Source: Halichondria panicea
Taxonomy: Eukaryota > Porifera > Demospongiae > Suberitida > Halichondriidae
DNA length: 64,000 nt
Assembly (NCBI RefSeq): GCF_963675165.1
Contig: NC_087385.1
Location: 2,852,501-2,916,500, forward strand
Direction of reading: 5' to 3'
Positions 21,560 to 33,964 of the stretch are shown piece by piece; within the stretch, counting starts at the first letter, position 1, and the number at the start of each line of letters is the position of its first letter. The translations under genes and the position numbers were made by a program. The notes under the pieces are model-generated. The model did not search any database. It was not told the DNA's origin and saw only the letters and a list, made by a program, of their open reading frames with translations.

Positions 21560-22674
21560 CGCAACCGATCCCCTGAATGCAGCTCTGAGATGGAGAGGAA
21601 TCCTCACTGCTCGGCGCCCTTACTCTGTTCCCTCGCCCAACTCTCTATGGCACATGGGTAAGTCATATATAGGTGTTGTGTGACCAGGTTTATGGTTAAT
21701 GTGTGTCAATTAAGTTTTAGATAAAGGAGCCCAGATGTGTGTACATGCATGTATATAGGTTGGAGCCTTATTATTATAGTAGTAGCAAGACTTGTGTATA
21801 CAATACATGCATACTAATCATATCTTGTATTCGTACAGATGGCCACCACAAGCTTGTGAGATGGGGCATGGTAACGCACGGGGCTATTGACGGATATAGC
21901 AGACTCGTCGTGTTTCTTCGCTGTAGCAATAATAACACTGCCGAAACAGTTTATAATCTCTTCCTTTCAGCTGTCCAACGGTTTGGACTACCGTCAAGAA
22001 TGCGATCTGACTACGGTGGTGAAAATTATCGTGTAGCAGCACATATGCTAGAGAGTAGAGGATATGACCGCAACAGCATGATAACTGGCAGTTCCGTGCA
22101 CAACCAGCGGATTGAGCGCCTCTGGCGCGATATGCATCGTTGCGTAACAGTGATATTTTACAAGTTATTCTATTACCTAGAGCAACATGGTTACTTGGAT
22201 CCTGATAACATGTTTCATCGGTATTGTTTACAGTACGTCTATCTTCCACGTATCAACCAGTCACTGAAAGTATTTATGGAGGGTTGGAACTGTCATGGGG
22301 TTCGAACGGAACACAATCTAACACCACATCAATTATTTGTGCGGGGAGCACTTTAAATGCAGAGAAGAGGACTTCAAGCCCTAGACTTTTTCGAACATAT
22401 TGATGAAATGTATGGTGTAGACGAAGAAATCAGTACGGGTGATGACGATTACACAGTTCGTATACCCCCAATTGGTCTTGCATTGTCTGATGAGAATATG
22501 GCTTTGTTGAAGGAAAGAGTAAATCCTCTGGCAGACAGCGATAATTTTGGGATAGAACTGTATGTTGAAACACTTACTTTTTTACGTACTTTGATTAACT
22601 GAGATTTGTTAATGAATGTGCAGTGCGTAATGCCAGTAATAATTACAAATTTATATCCAAGTTGAATGATGGTA

Positions 22675-22822
22675 CAGTGCATGGAACCCCTCTATAACGG
22701 ACACCTTTAATTGGAGAACAAAAAGTTTTGGCCGTTGTTAAGGGGTTGTTTTGTATGCAAACTTTTGGGACCTGGGTGTCTGGCCGTTATGTCGCAGTTG
22801 GCCGTTAAGAGGGGTTCCACTG
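22675..22822. mobile_element. 148-bp TA-flanked MITE in copy A tail
   Basis: Ends CAGTGCATGGAACCCCTCT and complement AGAGGGGTTCCACTG, with TA on both sides. The interior repeats GGCCGTTGTTAAGGGG and TAACGG motifs. It is present at the same place in copy B (27933-28080), so it was there before the two copies were made. Tc1/mariner- or pogo-type ends. Confidence 0.8.
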
Positions 22823-23547
22823 TATATAATTTTTATCATTTATGTTAATGAATGTCTGTCAGATGCAGGTACACATAATTATATAGACACACTATAAAGA
22901 GTATGACTAATATTATAGTAGTACTGCCAATACACAATGTTAGGACGTATATTATTATTATACTGGAATAGGTTGCAAGTACGTAGCCACTGTATATACA
23001 CTTGGTAGATATTGTCATATAGTTTTACAGATGCTGTTTATTAGTCTGAGTCAAATTTCTCATTGGCTTGTGGCACCGTCTTCAATTATACCTGAATCCG
23101 GATAGAAAAACATTTGCGATGTGAAAAATTGCTACAATCCTATGTACAACCTACTGATTCATATAGCATTTGAACGTGGAACATTTGTGGAACAATCATA
23201 ATTATTACATGCATGCTTGCAACATGATAATCATAAGCTCATGCAGATAACTATATAATTATATCTTCACTGTGACAAATGCAAGCACATGCATGTACTA
23301 CTTGCATGCATGTATAGAAGGTCTTGCTAATTTTGCATTCATAAGTTATAGGTGTTATATATAACAATTCTCCTGGGACCAAAGCTTGCATGCTTTTTAT
23401 TGGACCTATATACCTACATCACTCAGTAATACAAAAATCACAGCGATGAATGCTTTACAATACAATAACATCGTCATAAAGGTAATAATTATGGCCAAAA
23501 AACATTGACAGACATGCATGCAGTGTTATCAATATTGCAAACGTCAA

Positions 23548-23779
23548 TAGCTGTCCATTCTCCACAAGTACTCGCTTGACAAACAAGCTCGGAACTCAGA
23601 AACAAACACTTGGTATGAAGGGTATGTTGAGGATAGAATCAGGGATGGTGCACAGGTGAGGGCAATGGGTCTACGTGAAGAACCGGTAAGAGCATTAAAT
23701 TCTAGAGATATTTTCGAAGAGGAACACACCGAGCTGCCAGTAACGAAGCGCAGAAAAGTTCGCAATTCATCCAGTCCCA
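23548..23779 (+). other. ATG-less open frame at 3' end of integrase element
   Basis: From an AG at about 23545, a sense frame runs open to the element end and beyond (TGA near 23800). It encodes LDKQARNSETNTWYEGYVED, then a charged stretch and a basic TKRRKVRN motif that looks like a nuclear localisation signal. It is identical in copy B. It may be a downstream exon of the transposon gene or of a second product. The opposite-strand frames over it (23544-23876, 26900-27139) look like shadows. Confidence 0.35.
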
Positions 23780-26700
23780 TATTTCCTATAAATTGACGCA
23801 GATAACCTAAAACCCTATTCACATGTATTTTACACATAGTTATGTGGAAGGTCTTGCTAATTTGATATGCTATCATTATAATAGCTGTTTTATAACAATT
23901 CTGCCTTTATACACATGTATATATACCAACCAAAGCTCACATGCACAGTATTTTGATTTTATAGGACCTACTGAGTGTTCTACGTAATTATATAACCAGC
24001 GTGCTGTCCACAAACTGTTCTCTTGCAGATGATATAAGGGGTTGTATGGGATAAATATGTAAGAGTGTATGGATTGGTAAGTGTATAAAAACATGATAGT
24101 GACGATCAAAACGGATGCAGTTAAATTGCAAATGGGTTGTTTTCCACAATAATTATCAACAATTTGAACGAACACTGGACAGTCTTGATCAAGTTTCTAA
24201 AGGATGACGGCTGGCTTTTACCATCCACTCTTATCCAATTTGCTCTAATAGGAACAATTGTCGTGCAACAATATACATAACAAATTAAAAATTCCGATAA
24301 TTAATAGTATCAAGGGCGTATAAAAGAAGAGAGGGCATGCAACTCCACTATCAGTACACGTAGCTAGCAGAGTTCAAACGTGGGCGGAGGAATGTGTGCA
24401 TTTGCATGCAGTGCTAAAAATAGAAATGTCTATTTTTAGTATTTCATGCACAGTCATGCACATTTATCCGCCCACGTTTGAATTCTGCTCTTGGAGTTGC
24501 ATCCCTCTCTTCTTTTATACGCCCTTGATAGTATTACGTACATAAGTACATAACAGCCAGCTGTATAGGTATAGTCTTCACAGTCATGTAATAACAACTT
24601 ACCTACAGCTTCTTTTTGCAACTCCGGGCCTATACTCAGTGAGGCTACTGAATCACCCGGGGAGTATACACATGCACACAGTTATTCTTGCCCGTTGGTA
24701 TGTGGTTAGGTATATATGCAGTGGTTTATAACTGTGCTACATGCAGAACCTGCTTTTACATAGGAATGATATATACGTCATGTATAGGGAATCATATATA
24801 TACAGATCCCTGTGGTTAGGGATGTTGATGCATGCATGTATGTTTTTCACATGCTTTTCATGTATATAATTATCACTTGTTTACATACGTAAAATCTATT
24901 TTCTTGCCATGGCCATACATGCAGCTGCAATTTAAAACTTCTTTGTCATTGCAGCATATAGAGCTTGAGTAACGCATTTAGAATGAGTTATATAGACTAT
25001 ATCGATGTTTAGAAAGGACCCTTTTCATCAGAGAGGCACCTTCAGGGGCATGCATGCATGATCTCTCTTGAGTAGCCAACATGTATATAGTCTAGATTAA
25101 GAATTCATTCTCAACTCTATAACTTATGTATATACTCTTTGTTCTCAGTATGCCTTTTTATTGCTGTCATATAGCAACTGGCAATAAAATCATTATTGAC
25201 CAATCACTCGGTTTGTATGGATACACTGACCAAACCTATATACAAGAGCATGGTTACATTTACCCCACTTGATACCCCATGCATGCATGCAGGGAGTTGC
25301 AACTAACACTATACAAGGATATAAAAATAATATACTGTCACAAAAAGCACATGCGTGCATGTCTTAACTATATCATGCAGGCATGCATGCATGCATGTAT
25401 ACATTATATACATGCAGAGTATTTTACACCATAATTATATATAATTATAGCGGGTAAATTTGGCAATTTTCATTTGACGATGTTGCATGGAACAGCGCCC
25501 TATATAATATTATATGAACCTTGTGAGTTCGCATACACTCAATGCCTTTAATACTGCAAATCTTTGAGCATGCGCAATTAAAAAGGCTGCAGTAACACGC
25601 AGCGCGGGAACAAATATCTGGACAGCGATTTAGTAAATCAGGACACCGATTTAGTAAAGCGTGAGACCGGTACGTGAGACCGCTTTAATTATAGTAGTGG
25701 GACACTGATATAGTGAAATAGTGAAGTGCATGACGTGGATTAGACATGCAGTTTTTACACATGGTGTTTTGACACAAACGACACTCCATAGTATACTACG
25801 GCACGGCATTATTAACCACGTGGGATATACTGGGCATTGGCGATTTTTAATTTTTGGTGACCCTCATGCATGCACCTTCATTCGCCAAATCGACAATTAC
25901 CCACTATAATTACCCACTATATACAGTATATATGTATACATGTGCACACTTACTCAATGATCAGTCTTGGTGCATGCATGCATCAGATAGTGCATTTTGG
26001 GGGCATCAGTATAGAGCTCACAAAAGGCTATTGAAGGGTTTTTGAGGTAAGCAACTTCATCTGAGTGTCGAGATCTGGGGAAAATAGATGGTCTGTGATT
26101 TCCAGCATGAGAAGGTAATTGCTCCAATGTGGGTTATCTTCAGGAACAAATTGGGCCACCATGCATGAAAGGAAACAGGCGGCTCAGTAACCATGCACGA
26201 CTGCATGCTGAAGGTAAATGCAAATCAATACCTTTTCTTTTGTTTCAGCTACTGTGGAAAAACACTGACGACAAGGCGGTCTGTATATGCACTCGCTCCT
26301 TCCTTAAGCCTCCCATAAATGAACTAGCAGGATTATCATTGCATGCTAGCAACCATTGGTCAACCACTTCAGAGTGCCAAAAACTCTGAGGGGTTCACTC
26401 CCATGTATACCCACCACTTCTACTATACTGATTATCATTGACTGATTATCATTGACCCTGCATGCCCCACACTATTCCTACACTATTCGGAATTTCCAAT
26501 ATAATATTGACTGAGTCCTATACACTATTACTTTAATTCATCGTCCTAACACTATATATAATCTGCAGCTATAATAATTATTGCACGAGAACATAATTAT
26601 AACATCAAATCTATATAAGGTATAGGGGTGGGCACATTATCATACTGGTATAATGATGGGCACACTTTCGACAGCACTGCCAAACATGATTCTACAGTTA

Positions 26701-26903
26701 CTGTAGCACAGTGACATTCTGCACACATGCATGGTTGAGACGATTTTTGTAGATTCAATTGTAAGCATGTAGTGTAGTCACTCTGTGATGTTACATTATT
26801 TTTCATGGTTGAAATCACTGAAATGGGTTTGAGCATATAGCACTTTTTCAAAAGTATTGCAAAGCATAATTATATTGGGAACATTTCTGAACATAATAAA
26901 TGA
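23780..26903. other. 3.1-kb spacer between inverted integrase copies
   Basis: It is AT-rich with many ATGCATGCATGC runs and no supported gene. It contains a CAAGGGCGTATA-family MITE at 24311-24527. With the 3.05-kb arms it would form the loop of a very large inverted repeat. Confidence 0.6.
24311..24527. mobile_element. 217-bp foldback MITE, CAAGGGCGTATA family
   Basis: The element is palindromic: CAAGGGCGTATAAAAGAAGA at the left, its complement at the right, and inner arms around CGTGGGCGGA and CTATTTTTAG. It is flanked by ATAGTAT at 24304-24310 and 24528-24534, a perfect 7-bp duplication. A second dated member is at 57869-58410; right ends alone occur near 4705-4733 and 34755-34841. Confidence 0.85.
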
Positions 26904-27150
26904 TGGGACTGGATGAATTGCGAACTTTTCTGCGCTTCGTTACTGGCAGCTCGGTGTGTTCCTCCTCAAAAATATCTCTAGAATTTAACGCTCTTACCGG
27001 TTCTTCACGTAGACCCATTGCCCTCACCTGTGCACCATCCCTGATTCTATCCTCAACATACCCTTCATACCAAGTGTTTGTTTCTGAGTTCCGAGCTTGT
27101 TTGTCAAGCGAGTACTTATGGAGAATGGACAGCTATTGACGTTTGCAATA

Positions 27151-27294
27151 TTGATAACACTGCATGCATGTCTGTCAATGTTTTTTGGCCATAATTATTA
27201 CCTTTATGACGATGTTATATTATTGATAACACTGCATGCATGTCTGTCAATGTTTTTTGGCCATAATTATTACCTTTATGACGATGTTATTGTA
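27151..27294. repeat. 72-bp tandem duplication specific to copy B
   Basis: The unit beginning TTGATAACACTGCATGCATG occurs at 27151 and again at 27223, almost identical. Copy A (23460-23540, complement) has one. It accounts exactly for the length difference between the two copies. Confidence 0.85.
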
Positions 27295-27932
27295 TTGTAA
27301 AGCATTCATCGCTGTGATTTTTGTATTACTGAGTGATGTAGGTATATAGGTCCAATAAAAAGCATGCAAGCTTTGGTCCCAGGAGAATTGTTATATATAA
27401 CACCTATAACTTATGAATGCAAAATTAGCAAGACCTTCTATACATGCATGCAAGTAGTACATGCATGTGCTTGCATTTGTCACAGTGAAGATATAATTAT
27501 ATAGTTATCTGCATGAGCTTATGATTATCATGTTGCAAGCATGCATGTAATAATTATGATTGTTCCACAAATGTTCCACGTTCAAATGCTATATGAATCA
27601 GTAGGTTGTACATAGGATTGTAGCAATTTTTCACATTGCAAATGTTTTTCTATCCGGATTCAGGTATAATTGAAGACGGTGCCACAAGCCAATGAGAAAT
27701 TTGACTCAGACTAACAAACAGCATCTGTAAAACTATATGACAATATCTACCAAGTGTATATACAGTGGCTACGTACTTGCAACCTATTCCAGTATAATAA
27801 TAATATACGTCCTAACATTGTGTATTGGCAGTACTACTATAATATTAGTCATACTCTTTATAGTGTGTCTATATAATTATGTGTACCTGCATCTGACAGA
27901 CATTCATTAACATAAATGATAAAAATTATATA

Positions 27933-28080
27933 CAGTGGAACCCCTCTTAACGGCCAACTGCGACATAACGGCCAGACACCCAGGTCCCAAAAGTTTGCAT
28001 ACAAAACAACCCCTTAACAACGGCCAAAACTTTTTGTTCTCCAATTAAAGGTGTCCGTTATAGAGGGGTTCCATGCACTG
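27933..28080. mobile_element. 148-bp TA-flanked MITE in copy B tail
   Basis: Counterpart of 22675-22822, starting CAGTGGAACCCCTCTTAACG. Same length and position relative to the integrase stop. Confidence 0.8.
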
Positions 28081-28152
28081 TACCATCATTCAACTTGGAT
28101 ATAAATTTGTAATTATTACTGGCATTACGCACTGCACATTCATTAACAAATC

Positions 28153-29872
28153 TCAGTTAATCAAAGTACGTAAAAAAGTAAGTGTTTCAACATACAGTTC
28201 TATCCCAAAATTATCGCTGTCTGCCAGAGGATTTACTCTTTCCTTCAACAAAGCCATATTCTCATCAGACAATGCAAGACCAATTGGGGGTATACGAACT
28301 GTGTAATCGTCATCACCCGTACTGATTTCTTCGTCTACACCATACATTTCATCAATATGTTCGAAAAAGTCTAGGGCTTGAAGTCCTCTTCTCTGCATTT
28401 GAAGTGCTCCCCGCACAAATAATTGATGTGGTGTTAGATTGTGTTCCGTTCGAACCCCATGACAGTTCCAACCCTCCATAAATACTTTCAGTGACTGGTT
28501 GATACGTGGAAGATAGACGTACTGTAAACAATACCGATGAAACATGTTATCAGGATCCAAGTAACCATGTTGCTCTAGGTAATAGAATAACTTGTAAAAT
28601 ATCACTGTTACGCAACGATGCATATCGCGCCAGAGGCGCTCAATCCGCTGGTTGTGCACGGAACTGCCAGTTATCATGCTGTTGCGGTCATATCCTCTAC
28701 TCTCTAGCATATGTGCTGCTACACGATAATTTTCACCACCGTAGTCAGATCGCATTCTTGACGGTAGTCCAAACCGTTGGACAGCTGAAAGGAAGAGATT
28801 ATAAACTGTTTCGGCAGTGTTATTATTGCTACAGCGAAGAAACACGACGAGTCTGCTATATCCGTCAATAGCCCCGTGCGTTACCATGCCCCATCTCACA
28901 AGCTTGTGGTGGCCATCTGTACGAATACAAGATATGATTAGTATGCATGTATTGTATACACAAGTCTTGCTACTACTATAATAATAAGGCTCCAACCTAT
29001 ATACATGCATGTACACACATCTGGGCTCCTTTATCTAAAACTTAATTGACACACATTAACCATAAACCTGGTCACACAACACCTATATATGACTTACCCA
29101 TGTGCCATAGAGAGTTGGGCGAGGGAACAGAGTAAGGGCGCCGAGCAGTGAGGATTCCTCTCCATCTCAGAGCTGCATTCAGGGGATCGGTTGCGTGGAT
29201 AGCATTACGCACCCTTTGTCTAGTGACAGCATATCCCAATGACCGTAGTCGCCCAATCACCAGTGTCTCTCCCATATTTGGCATTTCTCGACGCACCTGT
29301 TGGAGCTTTGTACGTAGATCACTGTCACTTATACTTCTTGCAGCACTATGAACATCTAGAATGCCGAACTCCCCTCTTCTTCTATAGATAGTCATTCGAG
29401 AGACACCCAATAGTTTACTAATCTCAGTCCAAGTGAAATTTAAACTACATAGGTATTCCAACTGGTCTTGACAAATAAATAGCTGGGGACGGCCACGTCC
29501 TACTCTCCTAGCAACCTGGGGAACTTGGTAGCCTCCGTCTGTGTGTGCATCCAACTCATCAAGTCGAGTGTACCACATTGTCTTGAGCAACACACAACTG
29601 TCCATTATTTCCTTCAATGCCGTGCAAACTTCAATCGTCTCATCATCGCCATCATCTTCAATTTGCACACGAAGGGAAGATAGAGCATGTATACAAACCT
29701 CAAACCTCTCAATAACGAACTGGGCATAACTAGTAGACTGAGTATAATCGATTTCTCTATCTACTGTAGTAAGGAAAGTCTCCATTTCTTGGAGAAATGT
29801 TTCCCATCCCCACACTCGATCTCCAGCTCCAGCTCTTTGATCAACCATTTTAATTAATGAACACCCAGTCAC
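28153..29872 (-). CDS. DDE integrase-type transposase, two exons (512 aa)
   Basis: Exon 1 is 29872-29098 (donor GTAAGT) and exon 2 is 28916-28153 (acceptor TACAG); 775 + 764 bp give 512 codons plus stop. The N-terminal half has an Asp/Glu-rich helical region and an HTH at about residues 143-161 (EISKLLGVSRMTIYRRR). Splicing creates WHMDGHHKL, with the first catalytic Asp at 259. The second is D316 (MRSDYGGEN) and the glutamate is E351 (HNQRIERLW): D-57-D-34-E, retroviral-integrase/IS3-like spacing. The family (LWHxDGxHKLxRW...HGxIDGxSR) is common in fish and invertebrate genomes, usually labelled integrase core domain; I do not assign it to a named superfamily. The start could also be the Met at codon 9. 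Confidence 0.9.
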
Positions 29873-29889
29873 CTTTTGACCTTGAGCCT

Positions 29890-29957
29890 CGCACTCGATT
29901 ACAGCACGTCTTGTAACGTTACAGCACGTCTTGTAACGATTACAGCACGTCTTGCAT
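29890..29957 (-). promoter_or_regulatory. Three direct repeats upstream of copy B gene
   Basis: TTACAGCACGTCTTG occurs three times, identical in order and spacing to 7139-7198 read on the other strand. Conservation in both copies is expected from recent duplication and is not independent evidence of function. Confidence 0.5.
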
Positions 29958-31329
29958 GCATGACGTTTTCCCTTACTTTATGACGTCCTATAGCACTATT
30001 TATTTTTGTTACACTTGGCGTGCCATAGCTCCGAGGTACATCCACACCTATACCTCACTCCGTGTTTGCGGTTCAACTGCGCCGGCACACATTAAAACCC
30101 CTAGTCTGTATTCAACTGTGCACGCTGTTTCCAGATGTGTGATGTGGCTTGTGAGACTACCTACCCTAGCTTGGCTACACATTCGCCCCCCTGGGATTAA
30201 CAATGTAAATCACAGGATGAAGTTCTGATTATCTAGGGGGAGATTCATGAGCGATTTTCATTAAGTTAGGTGTTGCTCAGTGTATTAATGAGCTTCGTCC
30301 TCTGAATAGACACAGCTATTTATCTATCTAAACTGACTCGTTTTAGCACATAGACACTTGAAATTGTTGCCGCTTGCATTTTTAAACAAAACTGTGTTTG
30401 CAATTTATTTGAAACCCTAACTCCACAGTTCTTAAGAATGCACCAGAAGCGATACCAGAGTCTAAAAACCAATTTTTTGAGGCAACATGCCGCCAGACAG
30501 CGCCTTGCCCCCTACCGTCAATTTTTTCCTGTATGAAGTCCTACTACAGTTTGGGGTGCAATCATGTTGGAGAGTACAGACCTACTCCACACAATTTATA
30601 TATCCAATGCAACAGTCAAGTATACGTATAACTAGACAAATATGATCAAACAATCAAATAGTCCATCATTAATTTGCAATCAGTCACAAAAATGTGTGAA
30701 CATAAGGGCGAAACTTAACATTGCTCTCATTGACACAGAGTTCCTAGAAATGTTCAATGTGATCAGCGCAGCTACAGAGGAAAAGTTAGAATTTACATTA
30801 ATACACTCTGAAGGTCAAAGGGATTTACAAACAGAGATATTGTGTTAATCGTTGCATGTCACCTTTTGAAAACCAATATATGAGGCATTCTCCCTAAAGC
30901 ACTGACGACAACAGTTAAGTCCATATTTCCTGATTAGGCCATGCCGGTTACCACAGATGCGACTGCAAAAATACATTTAATGAAAGCACAGGAGGTGGAA
31001 ACACAAACACTTTAATTGCATGCAAGGAATGGTACAAAAGAGTGGGAAATGATAGACCATGATAGTTTCTAAGGATGCCAAAATTATTGTTCAAAGTCCC
31101 TTTTTCTTGCCATTATTCTATTCTTCCACAATGAACTCTGACTATTCCACAAAAAGACAAGTGACAAGACATAGCACAGCGGGTTACTATGCATCGGTGT
31201 GCAACATGTGTTTATCCTCGAGACAAGAACCGCAAAAGTAGTCATTACATTTGAGGTAAGGTTGTTTTAAGGTTACGGTCAACCGTTTGCTCATTAATTA
31301 TTCATGAGCTAGATCTTAGTGATCTTTTC

Positions 31330-31715
31330 CAGCTAGAAGTCCAGCTGAAACGCAGTAGTCATTTCATGGCTCGAATAGACATTTTTACTATAAAGCTTAG
31401 GTACAGTCTACTGTAGCTTCACTATATGCAGGGCGGGTCGAAGAGATATTTCGAAAAAAGGCTACTGAAAGCTCACAAGAGGCTGTTTTCCTTGGCTCTG
31501 GCCACCATTTTAAGTGGAGTTAGTCTACATATTTTTATTTTGTGAGAGTTTCTTGGCCTGGAAAGAAAAAAAAAAACGCTTCGACCCGCCCTCCAGAACA
31601 CAGAGCTAGAAGTGTTTTTGGAAGTTTAAAATGACTACTGGTTTGTGTTGTTTCTAGTAACTTGATAATCGCTCAGAGCTTCCACTGGAAAATGTTTTGA
31701 AGACTGATACTTGTC
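31330..31715. repeat. Dispersed repeat shared with 580-1140
   Basis: Shares CAGCTGAAACGCAGTAGTCA, GCTACTGAAAGCTCACAAG and the CTCAGAGCTTCCACTGGAAA end with the window start, in the same order, but is shorter. Not coding. Confidence 0.55.
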
Positions 31716-32317
31716 ATACAGGATACACCAATATATTTATCATGTATGTGCTTCAAAGTTTTATCATGGCATTTATAGTTTCACAAAAATCATTATAAGA
31801 AAATCATGAATATTCATGAGCAAACTGTTTACCGCAACCTTAAGCTGCGGCTATTTCTCAAAATACAGCCACCTCGCTATTCCGGCCAGGCTGTACTGTC
31901 TCAAGGGTGACCAGATTAACGAGAGTCTACTGTATTCCTGGTCATTTATAAATGACTTGTTATTCAATTAGCTTATCTTATTGTACATTTATGGTTATGT
32001 ATTGTGCCACATGCAAAATAGATCAATGAAGGTGCTGATGCCTCGGTGGAGGTGTCAAAGCTTCATAGCATGCTTCATAGCATACCGTATAGCGGCCAAA
32101 CATTTTGCGGTGTGCGTAAACCTCCCTCCCCCAAAACTTTTAATCCCAGATGAAACCCTGGATACCTAAGATGGCCAGAACAATTCCTTGGTTAATTCGT
32201 ATTCCAGAAGAGTAATGTTGAGAGAGGCTTTTTAACCAGATTCTTGGAATCGACTCAAGACTGATTCGCTAGACAATTATTGACAGGAGGACCTCCACTA
32301 GAAGATTTTGATTATGA

Positions 32318-32485
32318 ACATGCTGTAACTGTTTGGTCTTCAAGACTAATAACTGTGAGACAGGGCCACCACATTTTTTTGATTTACATGCTCTGAGATT
32401 GATCCTGGCGTAATACAAAAATGTACTATAATACAGAATACAAACAAGTTATTAGTCTTTGAAGACCAAACAGTTACAGCTTGTT
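32318..32485. repeat. Hairpin with about 35-bp arms
   Basis: GCTGTAACTGTTTGGTCTTC...GACTAATAACT pairs with AGTTATTAGTCTTTGAAGAC...AACAGTTACAGC across about 95 bp. It is probably a solo foldback element. Confidence 0.65.
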
Positions 32486-33557
32486 TGTTATACGTACAAG
32501 TGTCTTGATGATTTCATGATAATGATATTCATGATAACTTAATGACATTATTAATCCGGAAATTTCATGTATTAGGATGGTCTGGCTCTATTCGGTTCTA
32601 TTGTACCCTTTTGTGAGTGACAATTTTGCATGAGCAGGAGTGTGTGTGGCACCATGTGACATCTGGTCATGCCCCCTTTCATCTCCGCCATGGAACCACG
32701 CAGAGGAGGTACAACATCCGCGTTTCTTAAAGACCCACATTCCTTATTATATCCGGGTCAAGCATCCCTCCTGAAGGTTCTGAAGCTGATACGATGGTTG
32801 ATTAAGCTAATAGCTATAACTTGATCAAACAGTGCACGAATCAGACTCTTGGCAGCTAAAAATAGCCCAGTGCTTAATAATTATGTTTAAGTTTGGCAGG
32901 GAATGCGAGTCTAAAAAACTTCCTTTGACGCGCGGATGTCGTACCTTCTATGGGAGCCACGTATCTGTCATGATCCTCAATCCTCATTATTTACTAGGCG
33001 TGGCAAGAAGGGGTTCAGCTAGGTATGTTAACTAAGGGAAAGTTAAAATAATTATTTAGGGCGTTTCCAACATCTGGTGCTGTGAATAATCATAGATATA
33101 AGAAGGGAGAGGGGATGGGAAACGCAATTTTGACGATCCGCATTTCAGTCAACTATTTCTTCTTTATTTTCTCCAGCCCATGCTGCTTCTAGCTAGTACT
33201 AGGCTATAAACTAGCTTCTGAGCTCCATGTATTAACAATGGCTGGTGGAACAGTCACAACAAGGTAGCAGTAATAGTTAGTGAGACTCCTTAAGCAGTAA
33301 AAAGCAGCCTGGACAGCAAATTCTTGAGAGGATCTTGTCTGTACCGTTGAGTATTCCAATACCAGGGTACAGTCACAAACATGATCAAAATGTAGAAAAG
33401 TTTTGTCGTAAATTACTGTGCCAATGCAATAAACCAACTATGAGTATCAATGAATACAAAGAGACATTTACCTACATTCAATCATTGATATAACTTTCTA
33501 ATCGGGTACACAAAGAGTCTGCACTTCAAAACCAGGTTACTAAGACAAAAACGAATA

Positions 33558-33754
33558 CCGTATAGCGCGAAATTTTCGAGGCACTTATATTTAGGCCTCT
33601 AAAAGCATTTCCGGAATGAATACTTACCGAAAGCCACGCCTTTAAATCTTTGCATGTTATAGCAGATAATTCTAATTAAACAGCAATTTTCGTGGACTTA
33701 ATTTTCGTGTAGAATTGCTAACCCACAAATCCGCAAAAACTTCGCGCTATATGG
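33558..33754. mobile_element. TA-flanked MITE, CCGTATAGCGCG variant
   Basis: Starts CCGTATAGCGCGAAATTTTC, ends CTTCGCGCTATATGG, TA on both sides. It is a GCGCGAA-type relative of the CCGTATAGCGGG elements; single ends of the same variant occur near 13744 and 61165. Confidence 0.75.
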
Positions 33755-33964
33755 TATTACTTACCAACCTAAAGCCAAGTGGTTTTGATTTTATGCGCAT
33801 ACAATGCCAGCTATTTAAGAAAGAGGGATCGAATCACTAATATTTTGCACTGCAGCCACAGCCTTTTCTTGTAGAAGGCACACAAAGCCACTAGATAGAG
33901 CCGAAACGATAACAAACTGCTTTCAAAAGACATACACAATGCTTTTAATGCACAGTAGGCGTGT

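Larger units (their letters stand above)
7222..22602 (+). pseudogene. Integrase/transposase gene, copy A, disrupted
   Basis: The coding parts are 7222-7907, then 21569-21657 (donor GTAAGT at 21658), then 21839-22602 (acceptor CAG). The first two sum to 775 bp and the last is 764 bp, exactly the exon lengths of intact copy B. The protein should start with an HTH region (WTEISKLLGVSRMTIYRRR, about residues 143-161) and continue to a DDE integrase core. Two lesions kill it: the 13.65-kb Mutator-like insertion after codon 228, and a TAA at 22354-22356 where copy B has CAA. Both are recent by appearance, since nearly everything else matches copy B. Confidence 0.88.
6308..23779 (+). mobile_element. 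Integrase-type DNA transposon copy A, interrupted
   Basis: This is the same element as 26904-30025 in the opposite orientation. It starts TGGCACGCCAAG and ends ATCCAGTCCCA, so it has TGG...CCA termini with only a short imperfect inverted repeat. It is broken by a MITE (6371-7122) and a giant Mutator-like element (7908-21559). Removing both, with their 9-bp duplications, leaves 3,050 bp, the same length as copy B without its 72-bp tandem duplication. The target duplication of the element itself is not clear: TA/TA flanks here, TA/TC at copy B. Confidence 0.88.
26904..30025 (-). mobile_element. Integrase-type DNA transposon copy B, intact
   Basis: The 3,122-bp element in minus orientation has the same TGG...CCA termini as copy A. 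It differs from A by a 72-bp tandem duplication and scattered substitutions. It carries the intact two-exon transposase gene, the three upstream CAAGACGTGCTGTAA repeats and the 148-bp MITE. It gives the empty sites for both insertions in copy A. Confidence 0.9.
30026..33557. other. Intergenic, repeats only
   Basis: No gene is supported. Contents: a repeat shared with 580-1140 (31330-31715), a hairpin (32318-32485) and short open frames without exon signals. A GCCTCGGTGGAGGTG motif near 32040 recurs near 5700 and 59925. Confidence 0.55.

Noticed and set aside
21884-22249. 121-codon frame antisense to the integrase core, also at 28506-28871
   Set aside because: Shadow of the conserved DDE coding sequence on the other strand.
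23544-23876. Minus-strand frame of 110 codons, also at 26900-27139
   Set aside because: It lies antisense to a better open frame in the integrase element and extends past the element end with unrelated sequence.
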